DNA of 64,000 nt, from the NCBI GenBank assembly GCA_963971285.1, contig OZ020248.1, forward strand, positions 16,740,001 through 16,804,000, given 5' to 3'. The position numbers and the translations under genes are program-made. Source of the DNA: Astropecten irregularis (taxonomy: Eukaryota > Echinodermata > Asteroidea > Paxillosida > Astropectinidae). Below the pieces are notes generated by a model, which did not search any database, was not told where the DNA came from, and was given only the letters and a program-made list of their open reading frames with translations. Shown in pieces: positions 52,661-62,934 of this stretch (position 1 is its first letter; each line of letters opens with the position of its first letter).

Positions 52661-53715
52661 CATCCAGGAGCACTTTGACCGGTTGGAAAGGTGCATCAAA
52701 GAGAAGATGGTGAAGTTAGCTCATGAGCAGTCTCACCACCTTTCGGTGAAGCTTAGCAAAGAGATTTAAACAGTGATAGCGGAGCACGCACATGGTGTTC
52801 AGCAGTACACTGTACATGTTTGATGTGGCGACGGCATTCCATCGCCTGTGAACTCAATTGTTACGATTGTAACTAGGTAACATCTACTATAAACAGGTGT
52901 TCCAAGCCAAGTTGCTGGAGTGGAGATGTTTATTTTTTAAATTATATTGACTGGCCAGAGAGTTTCACATAATTACATCTCTTTCTTGTGATTTAAGTTC
53001 AATTAGGCGTATTCCTCATTGTTATCTTGTTACTATTCTTTTCAGATTCCAAACTCAAACTTATTGAGAAACGGAACAAACTTTGCAAGGGAATCTCAAT
53101 AGAAACCGATGTTGAAACGGGCCGGGGGGAAAGACGCAAATTTCCCTCCACCAGATTAATCTTCAGCAGTTCAGAATAAGAGAGCTCTGATGATGAAGAC
53201 ACAGCAAAGGTTTGTTGAATTGCAAAATGCAACATCACTGTTTTGTTATTGTTCTCAGTGTTTTTTTAGTGTGTGTGTGCTGGGATGGTTGTTTTGTTGT
53301 TGTTGTTGTTGTTTTTGGGGGGTTTTTTTGGGGGGGGGGGGGTTGGGGGGGAAGGGAGTTTGTTTTTTGCAATTTTTTACTTTATTGAACTTAATGCACA
53401 TAATACGATTATTATTAATTTTTAGACCAAAAAGCGGAAGACGGCAGATCCGAGTCAGAGTGGTACATCTGTGAAGCAATGTACACAAATTGCAAAAGAA
53501 CTCAGGGAACAGTCGTAGTCAGACCCATCCAATAATATCGAGGTAAGGAATGTTCACAGAATGGCTGCTTGAAATTGATTGACTTTTTTTTACTTTCTAG
53601 CCCCCCCCCCCCCCAATGCACCCAAACCACCACCCATTCACTCACTATTGTAAGTGGCATTTGAAGTTATTAAACATTCAGCTACATACTCAGTTACCAT
53701 AAATGTTAGTGAATG
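52661..53715. repeat. Tandem duplication, first copy
   Basis: Blocks recur in the same order at 53727-54535: the gagcactttgaccggttgga block (52661 and 53728), caattaggcgtattcctcat (53000 and 54147), gggagtttgttttttgcaat (53355 and 54180), gcggaagacggca, and aatgcacccaaaccaccacc (53615 and 54428). The first copy carries an additional g-rich segment (53305-53355) and extra sequence around 53040-53200. It contains small plus-strand exon-like frames: HFDRLERCIKEKMVKLAHEQ with SHHLSVKLSKEI then stop, and KKRKTADPSQSGTSVKQC. Confidence 0.85.
53320..53352. repeat. G-homopolymer-rich tract
   Basis: Runs of g interspersed with t (ggggggtttttttgggggg type) within the first duplicate. C-runs of 14-17 bases at about 53601-53614 and 54411-54427 are the duplicated pair further on. 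Confidence 0.9.
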
Positions 53716-53726
53716 ACTTTATAAGG

Positions 53727-54535
53727 AGCACTTTGACCGGTTGGAAAGGTGCATCAAAGAGAAGATGGTGAAGTTAGCTCATGAGCAGTCTCACCACCTT
53801 TCAGTGAAGCTTAGCGAAGAGATTTAAACAGTGATAGCGGAGCACGCACATGGTGTTCAGCAGTACACTGTACATGTTTGATGTGGCGACGACATTCCAT
53901 CGCCTGTGAACTCAATTGTCATGATTGTCACTAAGTAACATCTACTATAAATAGGTGTTCCAAGCCAAGTTGCTGGAGTGGAGATGTTTATTTTTTAAAT
54001 TATCCTGACTGGACAGGGAGTTAATATAATTATTACAGGTTACCCAGCTAGTATATAGAGCTGTAGTAGGCCAGCAATTTATTATAGGAAAGGAACGGTG
54101 TACTGCAGGCTTACATACATGTTCATCTTTTTCTTATGATTTAAGTTCAATTAGGCGTATTCCTCATTGTTATCTTGGGAGGGAGTTTGTTTTTTGCAAT
54201 TTTTTTATTTATTTAACTATAATGCACATAACATGATTATTATTGATTTTAGATCCAAAAGCGGAAGACGGCAAAACCGAGTCAGAGTGGTACATCTGTG
54301 AAAAAAAGAACTCAGGGAGCAGTTGCAGTCGGACCCATCCAATAATATCGAGGTAAGGAATGTTCAAAGAAGGCTGCTTGGAATTGATTGACTTTTTTTT
54401 ACTTTCTAGCCCCCCCCCCCCCCCCCAATGCACCCAAACCACCACCCATTCACTCACTATTGTAAGTGGCATTTGAAGTTATTAAACATTCAGCTACAGT
54501 GTACATACTCAGTTAGCGTAAATATTAGTACATGA
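53727..54535. repeat. Tandem duplication, second copy
   Basis: Repeats the blocks of 52661-53715 with about 3-5% differences by eye in the best parts, including the exon-like HFDRLERCIKEKMVKLAHEQ frame. A small insertion (ggttacccagctagtatata, 54040-54115) is unique to this copy. Confidence 0.85.
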
Positions 54536-54632
54536 CTTTATAAGGTTGTATTTTGTGGCTTGGCTACATTGAAAGTGATGACGCATGAAAGGAAACAAAG
54601 TGTTTATCATTTGTTCTACATGTATAGTTAAC

Positions 54633-54786
54633 AGGATGCAAATGTCATATCATCTGATGAGGGTGATTTTCAAGACAGTCACTTGACTACCATTGCTCGA
54701 CTTACTCGGGAACTGAAGAGAGAACGAGAAGACAAGGAACGACTACAAAACCAATTGTTGTTTCTGGAAGAGAGGTTAAGAGAATA
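54633..54786 (+). CDS. Probable terminal exon, coiled-coil product
   Basis: Preceded by a taacag acceptor. It encodes DANVISSDEGDFQDSHLTTI, ARLTRELKREREDKERLQNQ, then LLFLEERLRE and a TAG stop. The heptad-like spacing of leucines (ARL, REL, RLQNQLLFLEERL) predicts a coiled coil. It follows two duplicated copies of acidic/serine-type exons in the same orientation, so it may be the 3' end of that gene. Not recognised as a named family. Confidence 0.45.
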
Positions 54787-55429
54787 GATAGTTGCACAAT
54801 TCTGCATAGTAGTAACACTTTATATTTTCAGTGTCTTTATATTCTCATCAACCAAAATGAAACAAACGTTAATCATACCAACAATTATACCAACAGCAAT
54901 AATACCAATATTCAATATTAAACATTTATCACTTTAAATAACAGGTGTTCCATATTTCATATCAGCCTTTAAGAGCTTCATGGCCCAGATGAAAGAAAAA
55001 CCTGTCAGGGTAAGCAATTAACCCTGTAAATGTTACACTTTTATAAACATTGTAAACTTAATCGCGTAAGTTCATCTGTGTTGGTTGTTCTATACGATTT
55101 AACAGTTAACTTTTGATCACAACACTTGAAGATTTTCTGTACTCTGATGTTTGACCAAAACTAAGAGCTTCATCATCAGGCTCTATGTCAGTGATGTAAC
55201 TGCACTGAAGTAAAAACAAGGTTGTGAAGGAGGCAGCTAACACCAGGGCTCACAAACCTTATCTGAACCAGGACAGGTTGGTCTATGACACGTAGTTGGG
55301 ATCACGTGTCTGCAGGTCACAGATTCAACATCCAGGTCCTCAAAAGTCTTTATTAAATCGTAAACATTGTGAGTGTTTGCATCCCAAATACTTTTGGATA
55401 AACCTTGCACTGATGATTTACTTTCATTA
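54787..55429. other. No recognised gene
   Basis: AT-rich, with an aataataccaatattcaatat-like stretch near 54900. A short frame SISYQPLRASWPR at 54955 is unsupported. Confidence 0.4.
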
Positions 55430-55436
55430 GATTGGT

Positions 55437-55865
55437 ATCGTACCATGAGGGTACCATGGTATGGTACCGTGGTATTACCATGGTATGGTCCGTGGTATTA
55501 CCATGGTATGGTACCGTGGTATTACCATGGTATGGTACCGTGGTATTACCATGGTATGGTACCGTGATATTACCATGGTATGGTACATGTACCGTGGTAT
55601 TACCATGGTATGGTACCGTGGTATTATCATGGTATGGTACCATGGTATTACCATGGTATAGTACCATGGTATTACCATGGTATGGTACATGTACTGTGGT
55701 ATTACCATGATACAGTACCATTGTTTAACCATGGTACTGTACCATCATATTTTTACCATGGAACTACCATGGAGATACCAGGGTACTACCATGGAAGTGA
55801 CCAAAATACCAGGGATTTTAACCATGGTTATGTAGTAGTACCATGGTTTTACATTTAACATGGTA
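55437..55865. repeat. 24-30-bp minisatellite of self-complementary words
   Basis: Repeats of accatggtatggtaccgtgg followed by tatt. The unit is built from the palindromes ccatgg and ggtacc, so each copy can pair with any other on the same strand. Right of 55730 the copies become more diverged (accatggaactaccatgg). Stop-free frames on both strands follow from this composition and are not genes. Confidence 0.92.
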
Positions 55866-56011
55866 CTTTTTCATAAGGGAAGGAGATTGTGAGTGATATT
55901 GTGACTGCAAGTGCAATGCAAAATCATCTTTGTACCAAGTGGGAGAACCTACTCCATTCTAAAGGGTATTGACTCCACAGATAAGCACATCTATCATGTC
56001 TATACCAAATT

Positions 56012-56290
56012 TCAGTATCTATTAATATGTCAATTTTTCAAAAAATCATGGAAGATATAAATGACAAGGATACAACAATTTCAGTATTTATTAATATGTC
56101 AGTTTTTCAAAAAATCATGGAAGATATAAATGACAAGGAAACCAAATTTCCAAATACCAAATATATAATAATATGTCAATTTTTCAAAAAATCATGGAAG
56201 ATATAAATGACAAGGATACAAAATTTCAGTATCTATTAATATGTCAGTTTTTCAAAAAATCATGGAAGATATAAATGACAAGGATAAACC
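56012..56290. repeat. 70-76-bp tandem repeat, about four copies
   Basis: tttttcaaaaaatcatggaa, then gatataaatgacaaggat, recurs at about 56032, 56104, 56178 and 56248, separated by tatctattaatatgtca-like words. Confidence 0.9.
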
Positions 56291-56365
56291 GGAGGTAGAA
56301 GATTCACCAAATGAAAAATCAGTGGATAAGGAAAAAGACAAAGTACTGAGATATATTATACAAAT

Positions 56366-56520
56366 AATGAATGTTTATGAGTGGAATGGTAAAAATAATT
56401 TCATGAGGTGACAGATGGACTGTTCCATTTCACGAGGCGAAGCCGAGTGGAATGGAACAGTCCATCTGTCACCGAATGAAATTATTTTTTCCATTCTACG
56501 AATGTGAAACATTCATTTTT
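56366..56520. repeat. 155-bp palindromic element
   Basis: aaaaataatttcat and gacagatggactgttccatt on the left are mirrored by aatggaacagtccatctgtc and atgaaattatttttt on the right, extended outward by aatgaatgttt/aaacattcatt. The centre is cacgaggcgaagccgagtgg. Confidence 0.9.
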
Positions 56521-56522
56521 TG

Positions 56523-56889
56523 TTTTATATAACATCTAAGTAGATCTTTGTCATTTGATTTTGATTGGAGGATAACATTTTAAGAGTTAGCGAGACAAAA
56601 AAAGCTTAAAATCTTGGCAAACTATATTGCTCTTATTACAGTAACGCGCGTTGCACACCAACGCGTACGCGCGCACGCAGTGACAAATAAATGGAACGCC
56701 GCTTGACCAATCACGTATAAGAGTCCCTGGCGTGCAATGGTACAAATCGGATGGCACCAAAAATGCACGGTGGATGGTACAAATTTCAACGGTTGTGACG
56801 TAAGCCATGAATTGGTCTATTTATCACATATCACGTGACATACAATCCTCCAATCAAATGACAAGGATCTACTAAGGTGTTATATAATG
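56523..56889. mobile_element. 367-bp element with ca. 45-bp inverted ends
   Basis: ttatataacatctaagtaga, then tctttgtcatttgat, at the left is mirrored by atcaaatgacaaggatctac, then taaggtgttatataa, at the right. The interior contains a GC-rich gcgcgttgcacaccaacgcg stretch. It adjoins the palindrome at 56366-56520, and both may be parts of one composite element. Confidence 0.85.
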
Positions 56890-57515
56890 CAGGCTATGTT
56901 CCATTTGCTCTCTTGAACACGGACCTACAGTGGCCTGCAAACAAGTTGATTCTAGAAAGGCACCTCGCTGAATGTGTTCACAAACTCATTTCTACAGTAC
57001 ATGTATGTTCTGCAATTATTCAGGCCCTTGTGTCTTTACAATTAACATGAATTAATTGTTTTCCTTTAATACTTTTGATTTCATGAGCAATCACTAAGAC
57101 ACCATCAATGGCAGCAACATCCGCAGATGTTGAAAGAGAGATAATGGTAAATGGTGTGGCTGCGAAATGCAGGTGACAGGAAAGGAGGAAGGAAAAATAG
57201 ACAACTCGAAAAGTAACGGCGTGAGCAGTTTTAGTGTGCATTCATGACACATAGCTGGGTTTGTCCATACATAATGATTCTTTTGTCATCTTACAAATGC
57301 AACGTTTGTCACGTTGATAAAAAAAAAGCACAATAGTATGAAATATTTTGTTCCAATTCTATCTGCAATTCAATGAGGATCATTGACAACCTTTTGAGTA
57401 TTCAGGAAATTAGAATATAATGAATACTATATTGACCAATGGAACAAAATGGCCAGCAAGGAACACGTGGCAGCCTGGGCCATAGCTGTAGTATTTGTAG
57501 CCCTAAATTACTCCT
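56890..57515. other. No recognised gene
   Basis: No supported open frame. Ordinary AT-rich composition with an aaaaaaaa run near 57320. Confidence 0.4.
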
Positions 57516-57519
57516 TGTT

Positions 57520-57569
57520 TACAATTCTGACATTGTTGTCATGCGGCGACAATGTTGTCAGAATTGTAT
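57520..57569. repeat. Small hairpin, about 22-bp arms
   Basis: acaattctgacattgttgtc is mirrored by gacaatgttgtcagaattgt around atgcggc. Flanking copies of cctgggccatagc at 57474 and 57599 are in direct orientation. Confidence 0.85.
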
Positions 57570-57838
57570 ACAAAGCCAGGACTACTGTTACTGCAGCTAC
57601 CTGGGCCATAGTTTTAGTAGCGATGGATGATCATGAACCCTTGGTGGTCTGACGTGACATGGGGACTAGGAGTAGGAGTAGGACCTAAGTTAGATCCCAG
57701 TCCCCAATGGCCCATGTCAATGACCAACGGTTAAGATCATCGCAACTACATCATAACTGGCCCACAACTACTGAACTAGCTGTGCAGTAAATGTAGCCCT
57801 GTACTATATCACTCCTGAGTGATGTTGTTGTTGTCGTA

Positions 57839-58447
57839 TACTAGGCCTAGGCCTAGACCCAGTAACTGGGGCACTGAACTCCCTTTTTTTACTTTTGGGG
57901 TTGACGGTCGGTCTAGCGCCCCAGTGAATTATAATGCTCCAGATGTGTCGTACACAGGAAAAACAAAATTTCACGGCACTTTCGCCGAAAATGTCCCCAA
58001 ATTACACCAAAAACATCACAAACAGAATTGAAACTCGCTCCATTGCTTCTACGAAAGTTAGAGATGAAATGCAGCATATTCATTTGTACTCGCCATTTTG
58101 TGTAGAGCAGAGCCACACAAATTAAATTCCGTTTTTGACGCTCTCGTCTGGACATTCGTCAGAAAAGGTCGATTTTCATCAAAAGGAATAATCGTGAGTA
58201 CAAATGAATATGCTGCATTTCATCTCTAACTTTCGTAGAAGCAATGGAGCGAGTTTCAATTCTGTTTGTGATGTTTTTGGTGTAATTTGGGGACATTTTC
58301 GGCGAAAGTGCCGTGAAATTTAGTTTTTCCTGTGTACGACACATCTCAACCAATATAAATCACTGGGGCGCTAGACCGACCGTCAACCCCAAAAGTAAAA
58401 AAAGGGAGTTCAGTGCCCCAGTTACTGGGTCTAGCCTAGGCCTATAT
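57839..58447. mobile_element. 609-bp fold-back element with ca. 250-bp arms
   Basis: The left arm (57839-58092: actaggcctaggcctagacc, cagtaactggggcactgaac, tcgctccattgcttctacg) is mirrored by the right arm (58196-58447) almost throughout. The loop is about 100 bases. Two short stop-free frames in the arms are mirror images and not coding evidence. A transcript would form a very long double-stranded stem. Confidence 0.92.
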
Positions 58448-58493
58448 ACATTACAACAGGACAGCAACTGCAGTAGGCCACATCCACAACAAC

Positions 58494-58790
58494 CATTCGA
58501 TGGTAATGGTTTACAAGCAGGTCCGATACCTATAAAGGGAATAAAAACAACTTAATACTAGTTTCTACTGTTCCAAAATGATACTTTTTATTTTCAGCAA
58601 ATGTTCCCGAGTCCTTAAATCCTCAAAAATCAAAGCCCTGCCCTCTTTCCACAAATTTTAACCTTGTAAAAATTATTGAAGAGGACTCCACGAACGTATA
58701 TTTAGGTAAGTTTCTTTATAAAAGTTGTTTTATTCCCTTTATACTTTTTATAGGTATCGGACCTGCTTGTAAACCCTTACCCATTTGATT
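58494..58790. mobile_element. Element with ca. 55-bp inverted ends
   Basis: ggtttacaagcaggtccgat, then acctataaagggaataaaa, at 58507-58548 is mirrored by ttttattccctttatac and ttataggtatcggacctgct, then tgtaaac, at 58724-58774. The interior is unrelated AT-rich DNA without a gene. Confidence 0.85.
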
Positions 58791-58865
58791 ATTCCTGAGA
58801 CTACATGGAGATTGGAGGTATTTCTACCTCCATCCTGAGACTAGTATGTAGGCCTACTGTTAGTT

Positions 58866-58969
58866 GCGATGATCGTAACCCTAGGTCTGACATGGGGAAC
58901 CCTAGGTCTGACATGGGGACTGGGACAGTCCCCATGTCAGACCTAGGGTTACGATCATCGCAACTAACC
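58866..58969. repeat. 104-bp palindrome with duplicated inner arm
   Basis: gttgcgatgatcgtaaccct, then aggtctgacatgggga, is mirrored by tccccatgtcagacctaggg, then ttacgatcatcgcaac. The ccctaggtctgacatgggg segment occurs twice in the left arm. A related, degraded half occurs at 57650-57740. Confidence 0.88.
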
Positions 58970-59590
58970 TACTGTGTGTTGTAAAGGTATCCGTTGCCCA
59001 TGCATGCGATGCGTGGCAGCCTGTGCCACAACCATTCGATCATTCCTGAGACTGGTCATCATCACTCATCAGTCACCAACTAGCCTATCAACATTCATAA
59101 TGACATGGCCATAGACTTCCGGGAGGTGACTAAACGCAACCTGGAAATACATGTTTGCACCTAGAACGACTGTCCAGAACATTTAGGAACATTCAAACTT
59201 CAGCAACATCGGCAACGTAATGTTTCATTCCACACTCCGAAGCAAATGAACACGTACACGCGTTGTTCGCGTTCAGTCAACATAATATCAGAACGTATTC
59301 AATGATATGGAATTCCATTGTGGAGTCTGGGTACCTACTCCGGGAACACAGTGCACCATACTAAATAACACTTTCTAGTCATCATGGTCAATTTTACAAC
59401 AATCATTAAACTGCAAACGACTATTTTCATTTCCGCATTTTTTTTTCAAAGAGAAGGGATCGTTCTAACTTTGTCCTGACCGGGCACACCGACATCTCAT
59501 TTCCTTTTGGGGCCATGGTAAAAGCGTCCACGTCGCGGTCCCGGGTAACGCTAATTCTACCACCACCACACACACGCACCAACACACTCC
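58970..59590. other. No recognised gene; 5' flank of a LINE
   Basis: No domain recognised. A plus-strand frame from 59515 leads without a stop into the LINE endonuclease start, so the element's 5' end may lie here. Confidence 0.35.
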
Positions 59591-59604
59591 ATGCAAGACT
59601 CACC

Positions 59605-60184
59605 ATGCCTAGCAACGATCAGAGAAGGTCCTTTCTAGGACCAGCCCTGACAGTCATCTCTGCTAACATCGATCGAAGGTCTCTCAGCGGCCAAAGAAGA
59701 AATCTTAGCCGAACTTTGCAGCAATCTCCAATGTGATGTCCTCTGCTTACAGGAGACTCATCGAGGGAGCGACAACAACCGCCCATCCATATCTGGCATG
59801 ATACCTGTCATTGAACGCCCCCATCGCCAGTATGGTAGTGCTATCTTTGTCAAAGCAAGTTCTGTTGTAGAAGACTGGTCCGTTTCAGAAGATGACAACA
59901 TCGAAGTTCTGACAGTAGAGTTAAGCAGCGTAGCTGTTACATCTGTATATAAGCCTCCAGCAGCCGACTTCAAGTTCCCACACTCTGTTCCACAAGTTCG
60001 TATAGCAAACCACAGATCATCATTGGTGATTTCAACAGCCAAAGCACCCAGTGGGGGTATAGGGAAACAAACAGTGATGGAGAAGCAGTTGAGGAATGGA
60101 TGGATTCTAACCAACTTAATCTTATCCACAACCCCAAGCTACCGTCATCCTTCTACAGTGCCCGTTGGCGACGTGGCTATATAA
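59605..60184 (+). pseudogene. LINE endonuclease domain, frameshifted
   Basis: MPSNDQRRSFLGPALTVISA, then (new frame) QCDVLCLQETHRG with the catalytic glutamate, RPHRQYGSAIFVKASSVVED, VELSSVAVTSVYKPPAADFK and an IIGDFNSQSTQWGY block in a third frame. The terminal motif in the next frame reads ASQHRPIGI, where S-D-H is normally expected, so the last catalytic aspartate is replaced. Confidence 0.75.
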
Positions 60185-61058
60185 TCCAGACCTGGCCATC
60201 GTCACCAGCAACATAGCAGGCCTGTGCCAGAAGATTGTGTTAGACCCTATCCCAGCAAGCCAGCACCGACCCATTGGTATTCAAGTAAATGCATCTGTCC
60301 GACCTACCACCACACCCTTCAAGAGGCGCTTTAACTACAAGAAAGCAAACTGGAAGGGTTTTGCTGACGAACTAGATCAGATTATTGAGGGTATAACTCC
60401 AGTGCCAAGCAACTACGACTGCTTTGCTGGTCTAGTAAAGAAGACGGCAAGAAGACACATCCTCGGGGATGCAGAGTTCAATACATACCTGGACTCTCTA
60501 GGGAAAGCTCGGTGCTATACGAAGAATATGTTGTCATGTTTGAACGTGATCCCTTTGCTGATACCGTACACAACTCAACTAGGTGAGAAGGTAATGGAAA
60601 GCATATCTCAGGAACGCCGCAAGACCTGGCAAGCCTTGATTGAATCAACGGATATGACTAAAAACAGCAAAAAGGCATGGGCAACCATTCGAAAGCTCCG
60701 AGGGGACCCTAGAGCAACACGTCGACAGCCTAAAGTCTCTGCAAACCAAGTTGCTAACCAGCTGCTCCTGAATGGTAAAAGTGGAAAGAGGAAGAAAAAG
60801 ATCAAACTCAACCGGAAGAAGTATACTGCTACTGTTAATCCTGGATATACTCAACCCATGACCATGGAAGAACTGGAAAAGGGTATCGCCTCACTGAAAC
60901 CAGGGAAGGCTAGTGGCCTAGATGACATCTCAACGGACCAGATTAAGAACTTTGGACCTGTTGCTAAGAAATGGCTACTACAGATGTACAATTACTGTCT
61001 GTGTACCAACAAGCTCCCTAAGATCTGGAAGAAGGCACACGTATATTGGCTTTGCTGA
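60183..61058 (+). pseudogene. LINE linker and start of reverse transcriptase
   Basis: Frame with YNPDLAIVTSNIAGLCQKIV, TTTPFKRRFNYKKANWKGFA, SRQPK-like basic linker, then MTMEELEKGIASLKPGKASG, LDDISTDQIKNFGPVAKKWL and LQMYNYCLCTNKLPKIWKKA. The last three are the entry to the polymerase domain. A shift at about 61050 leads into the main polymerase frame. Confidence 0.8.
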
Positions 61059-62194
61059 AGCCTGGCAAGGATCCAGAGATTCCCAAAAGCTACAGACCAA
61101 TATCACTGCTGTGCCACACATACAAACTCTTCGAACGTGTACTTCTCAATAGAATTGGACCTACTGTTGACAAACTCCTCATCCCAGAGCAGGCTGGCTT
61201 CCGCCCTGGCAAGTCAACAACGAGCCAAGTTCTCAGCCTCACCCAACACATCGAAGATGGTTTCGAGGAAGGTAAAGTTACGGGAGTAGTCTTTGTTGAC
61301 CTCTCAGCTGCCTTCGATACAGTCAATCATAGATGTCTCCTCCACAAGATCTTGGAACTCACCATTCATCTAACAGAGCTGATCGAAAGCATGCTCGAGA
61401 ATAGGTACTTCTATGTTGAACTGGGGAGCAAGAAGAGCAGATGGCGAAGACTCAAGAACGGGCTTCCACAAGGCAGTGTGCTTTCTCCACTTCTCTTCAA
61501 CATTTACACCAACGACCAACCGAGAAGTGAAGGAACATGCCGCTTCATCTATGCAGACGACCTTGGCGTAGCTGCACAAGATAGCGACTTCAGCACCGTA
61601 GAAGAGAGACTTTCAACTGCTCTTGATGACCTAACACCATACTACGAAGATAACCACCTCCGTGCAAATCCATCAAAGACACAGGTCTGTGCTTTCCACC
61701 TGCGTAATCGAGAAGCCAATCGCCAACTGAATGTCTTCTGGTCTGGAACACGCCTGGAAAACTGCGACCACCCAGTGTACCTTGGAGTAACGCTAGACCG
61801 CTGTCTCTCCTTCAAGACCAACGTTGAGAAGACAAAAGCCAAAGTCTGCACAAGAAACAACATCGTCAGTAAACTCACCGGTACAAGATGGGGTGCCAGC
61901 CCACACACTCTACGAGCTACAGCCTTGGCCCTTTGCTTCTCATCTGCTGAGTATGCATGCCCAGTCTGGGAAAGATCTGTCCACGCGAAGAAGGTAGACC
62001 CAGCCATCAATGCTACCTGTCGCCTTATCTCAGGCTGCCTCAGACCAACACCTATAGACAGCCTATACATACTATCAGGTATAGCGCCGCCAGACATCCG
62101 ACGCAGGGCAGCAAGCTGCAGAGAACGCCATCGCCAGACCACAGATGAACGGCACCCCCTATTCCATCAGATACCTGCCAATCCCCGTCTATAG
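61046..62194 (+). pseudogene. LINE reverse transcriptase core with intact YADD
   Basis: A 382-codon frame. It contains LLKPGKDPEIPKSYRPISLL, LIPEQAGFRPGKSTTSQVLS, VVFVDLSAAFDTVNHRCLLH (first aspartate), GLPQGSVLSPLLFNIYTNDQ, CRFIYADDLGVAAQDSD (catalytic Y-A-D-D), NPSKTQVCAFHLRNREANRQ and VYLGVTLDRCLSFKTNVEKT. All catalytic aspartates of the palm are present and the frame is uninterrupted, the best-preserved stretch of any element in the window. It ends at a stop after HPLFHQIPANPRL. The zinc-knuckle tail follows in another frame. Confidence 0.92.
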
Positions 62195-62308
62195 TCCAGG
62201 AGAAGCTTTCTCAATGAAGTCAACCCTAGTGAGAATGCTGAGAGTACCAGAGCCACCTTGTGGGCAAATAAGCTATAGCAAACCTTCCACCAAGAACATG
62301 TATGGCTC

Positions 62309-62596
62309 TTGGTGGCTCCGAAGAGCTCCCCCCTGGTGCTGACTCTACCTGGACAGATCGAGTGGAAATGCCTCAACAGACTGAGAACTGGAACTGGACG
62401 ATGCAGGGTGTCTCTCAAGAAGTGGGGCTTTCAAGACACTGATGATGTGAGCTGTATATGTGGCACTGAGCCACAAACTATGGAGCACCTCTTGAAGTGT
62501 CCTCTATTGGAGCACAAATGCAAAGCTGAGGACCTTGCAGAGTACAATGATGTTGCTAGGAGCTGTGTCCAACTTTGGCAGAAACACAACATCTGA
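62309..62596 (+). pseudogene. LINE C-terminal zinc-knuckle-like tail
   Basis: Frame with KCLNRLRTGTGRCRVSLKKW, CICGTEPQTMEHLLKCPLL and EYNDVARSCVQLWQKHNI followed by a stop. C-x-C-x(8)-H-x(4)-C is the Cys/His box commonly found after the polymerase in jockey/I-group LINEs. It is separated from the polymerase by a frame change between 62194 and 62309. Confidence 0.8.
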
Positions 62597-62934
62597 TGTG
62601 TGTGGACACGATAAGAAGAAGAATTTCCTTTTACAAAATGCCTTAGAAGGCTGTTTGCTATAGGTTTTGTCTTTCAATTCTAGTCCGGGGTGCTATTTCA
62701 AATTTCTGATGAAACTTTGCTGTCTTCGATATTGAAAAAAGCCCTAAATCTAAGATTTGTAAGAGAAATCACTAGTTTGCTTGTAGGCTGGAGCAATTTC
62801 CAAAGTAATAAAGCGCCAAGATTGTTCCTTTGAAGACTGGTTTAAAATTTATGTTGAACGTCCCATGCGCGCTGCATATTAACATGGAGGAAGGAAAAGA
62901 TTATTTCCTTCCTCCATGATATTAATGAGCTATA

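Larger units (their letters stand above)
59590..62630 (+). mobile_element. Near-complete LINE (jockey-like), frameshifted
   Basis: Endonuclease, reverse transcriptase and the C-terminal zinc-knuckle-like region are in order on the plus strand, broken by at least five frame changes (near 59680, 60020, 60180, 61050 and after 62194). The 3' end is probably soon after the stop at 62596, where a gataagaagaagaa tract begins. No upstream ORF1 was found. The jockey-like clade label is from the style of the blocks and is provisional. Confidence 0.85.

Noticed and set aside
52999-53238. Minus-strand frame with SSSSELSYSELLKINL-like sequence
   Set aside because: It lies antisense to the plus-strand duplicated exon blocks and has no splice or domain support.
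55353-55858. Several overlapping 60-120-codon frames rich in tyrosine, histidine and glycine
   Set aside because: Mirror-image frames on both strands of a minisatellite made of self-complementary words; not genes.
57913-58353. Two nearly identical 64-80-codon frames facing each other
   Set aside because: They are the two arms of the fold-back element at 57839-58447 read in mirror image.
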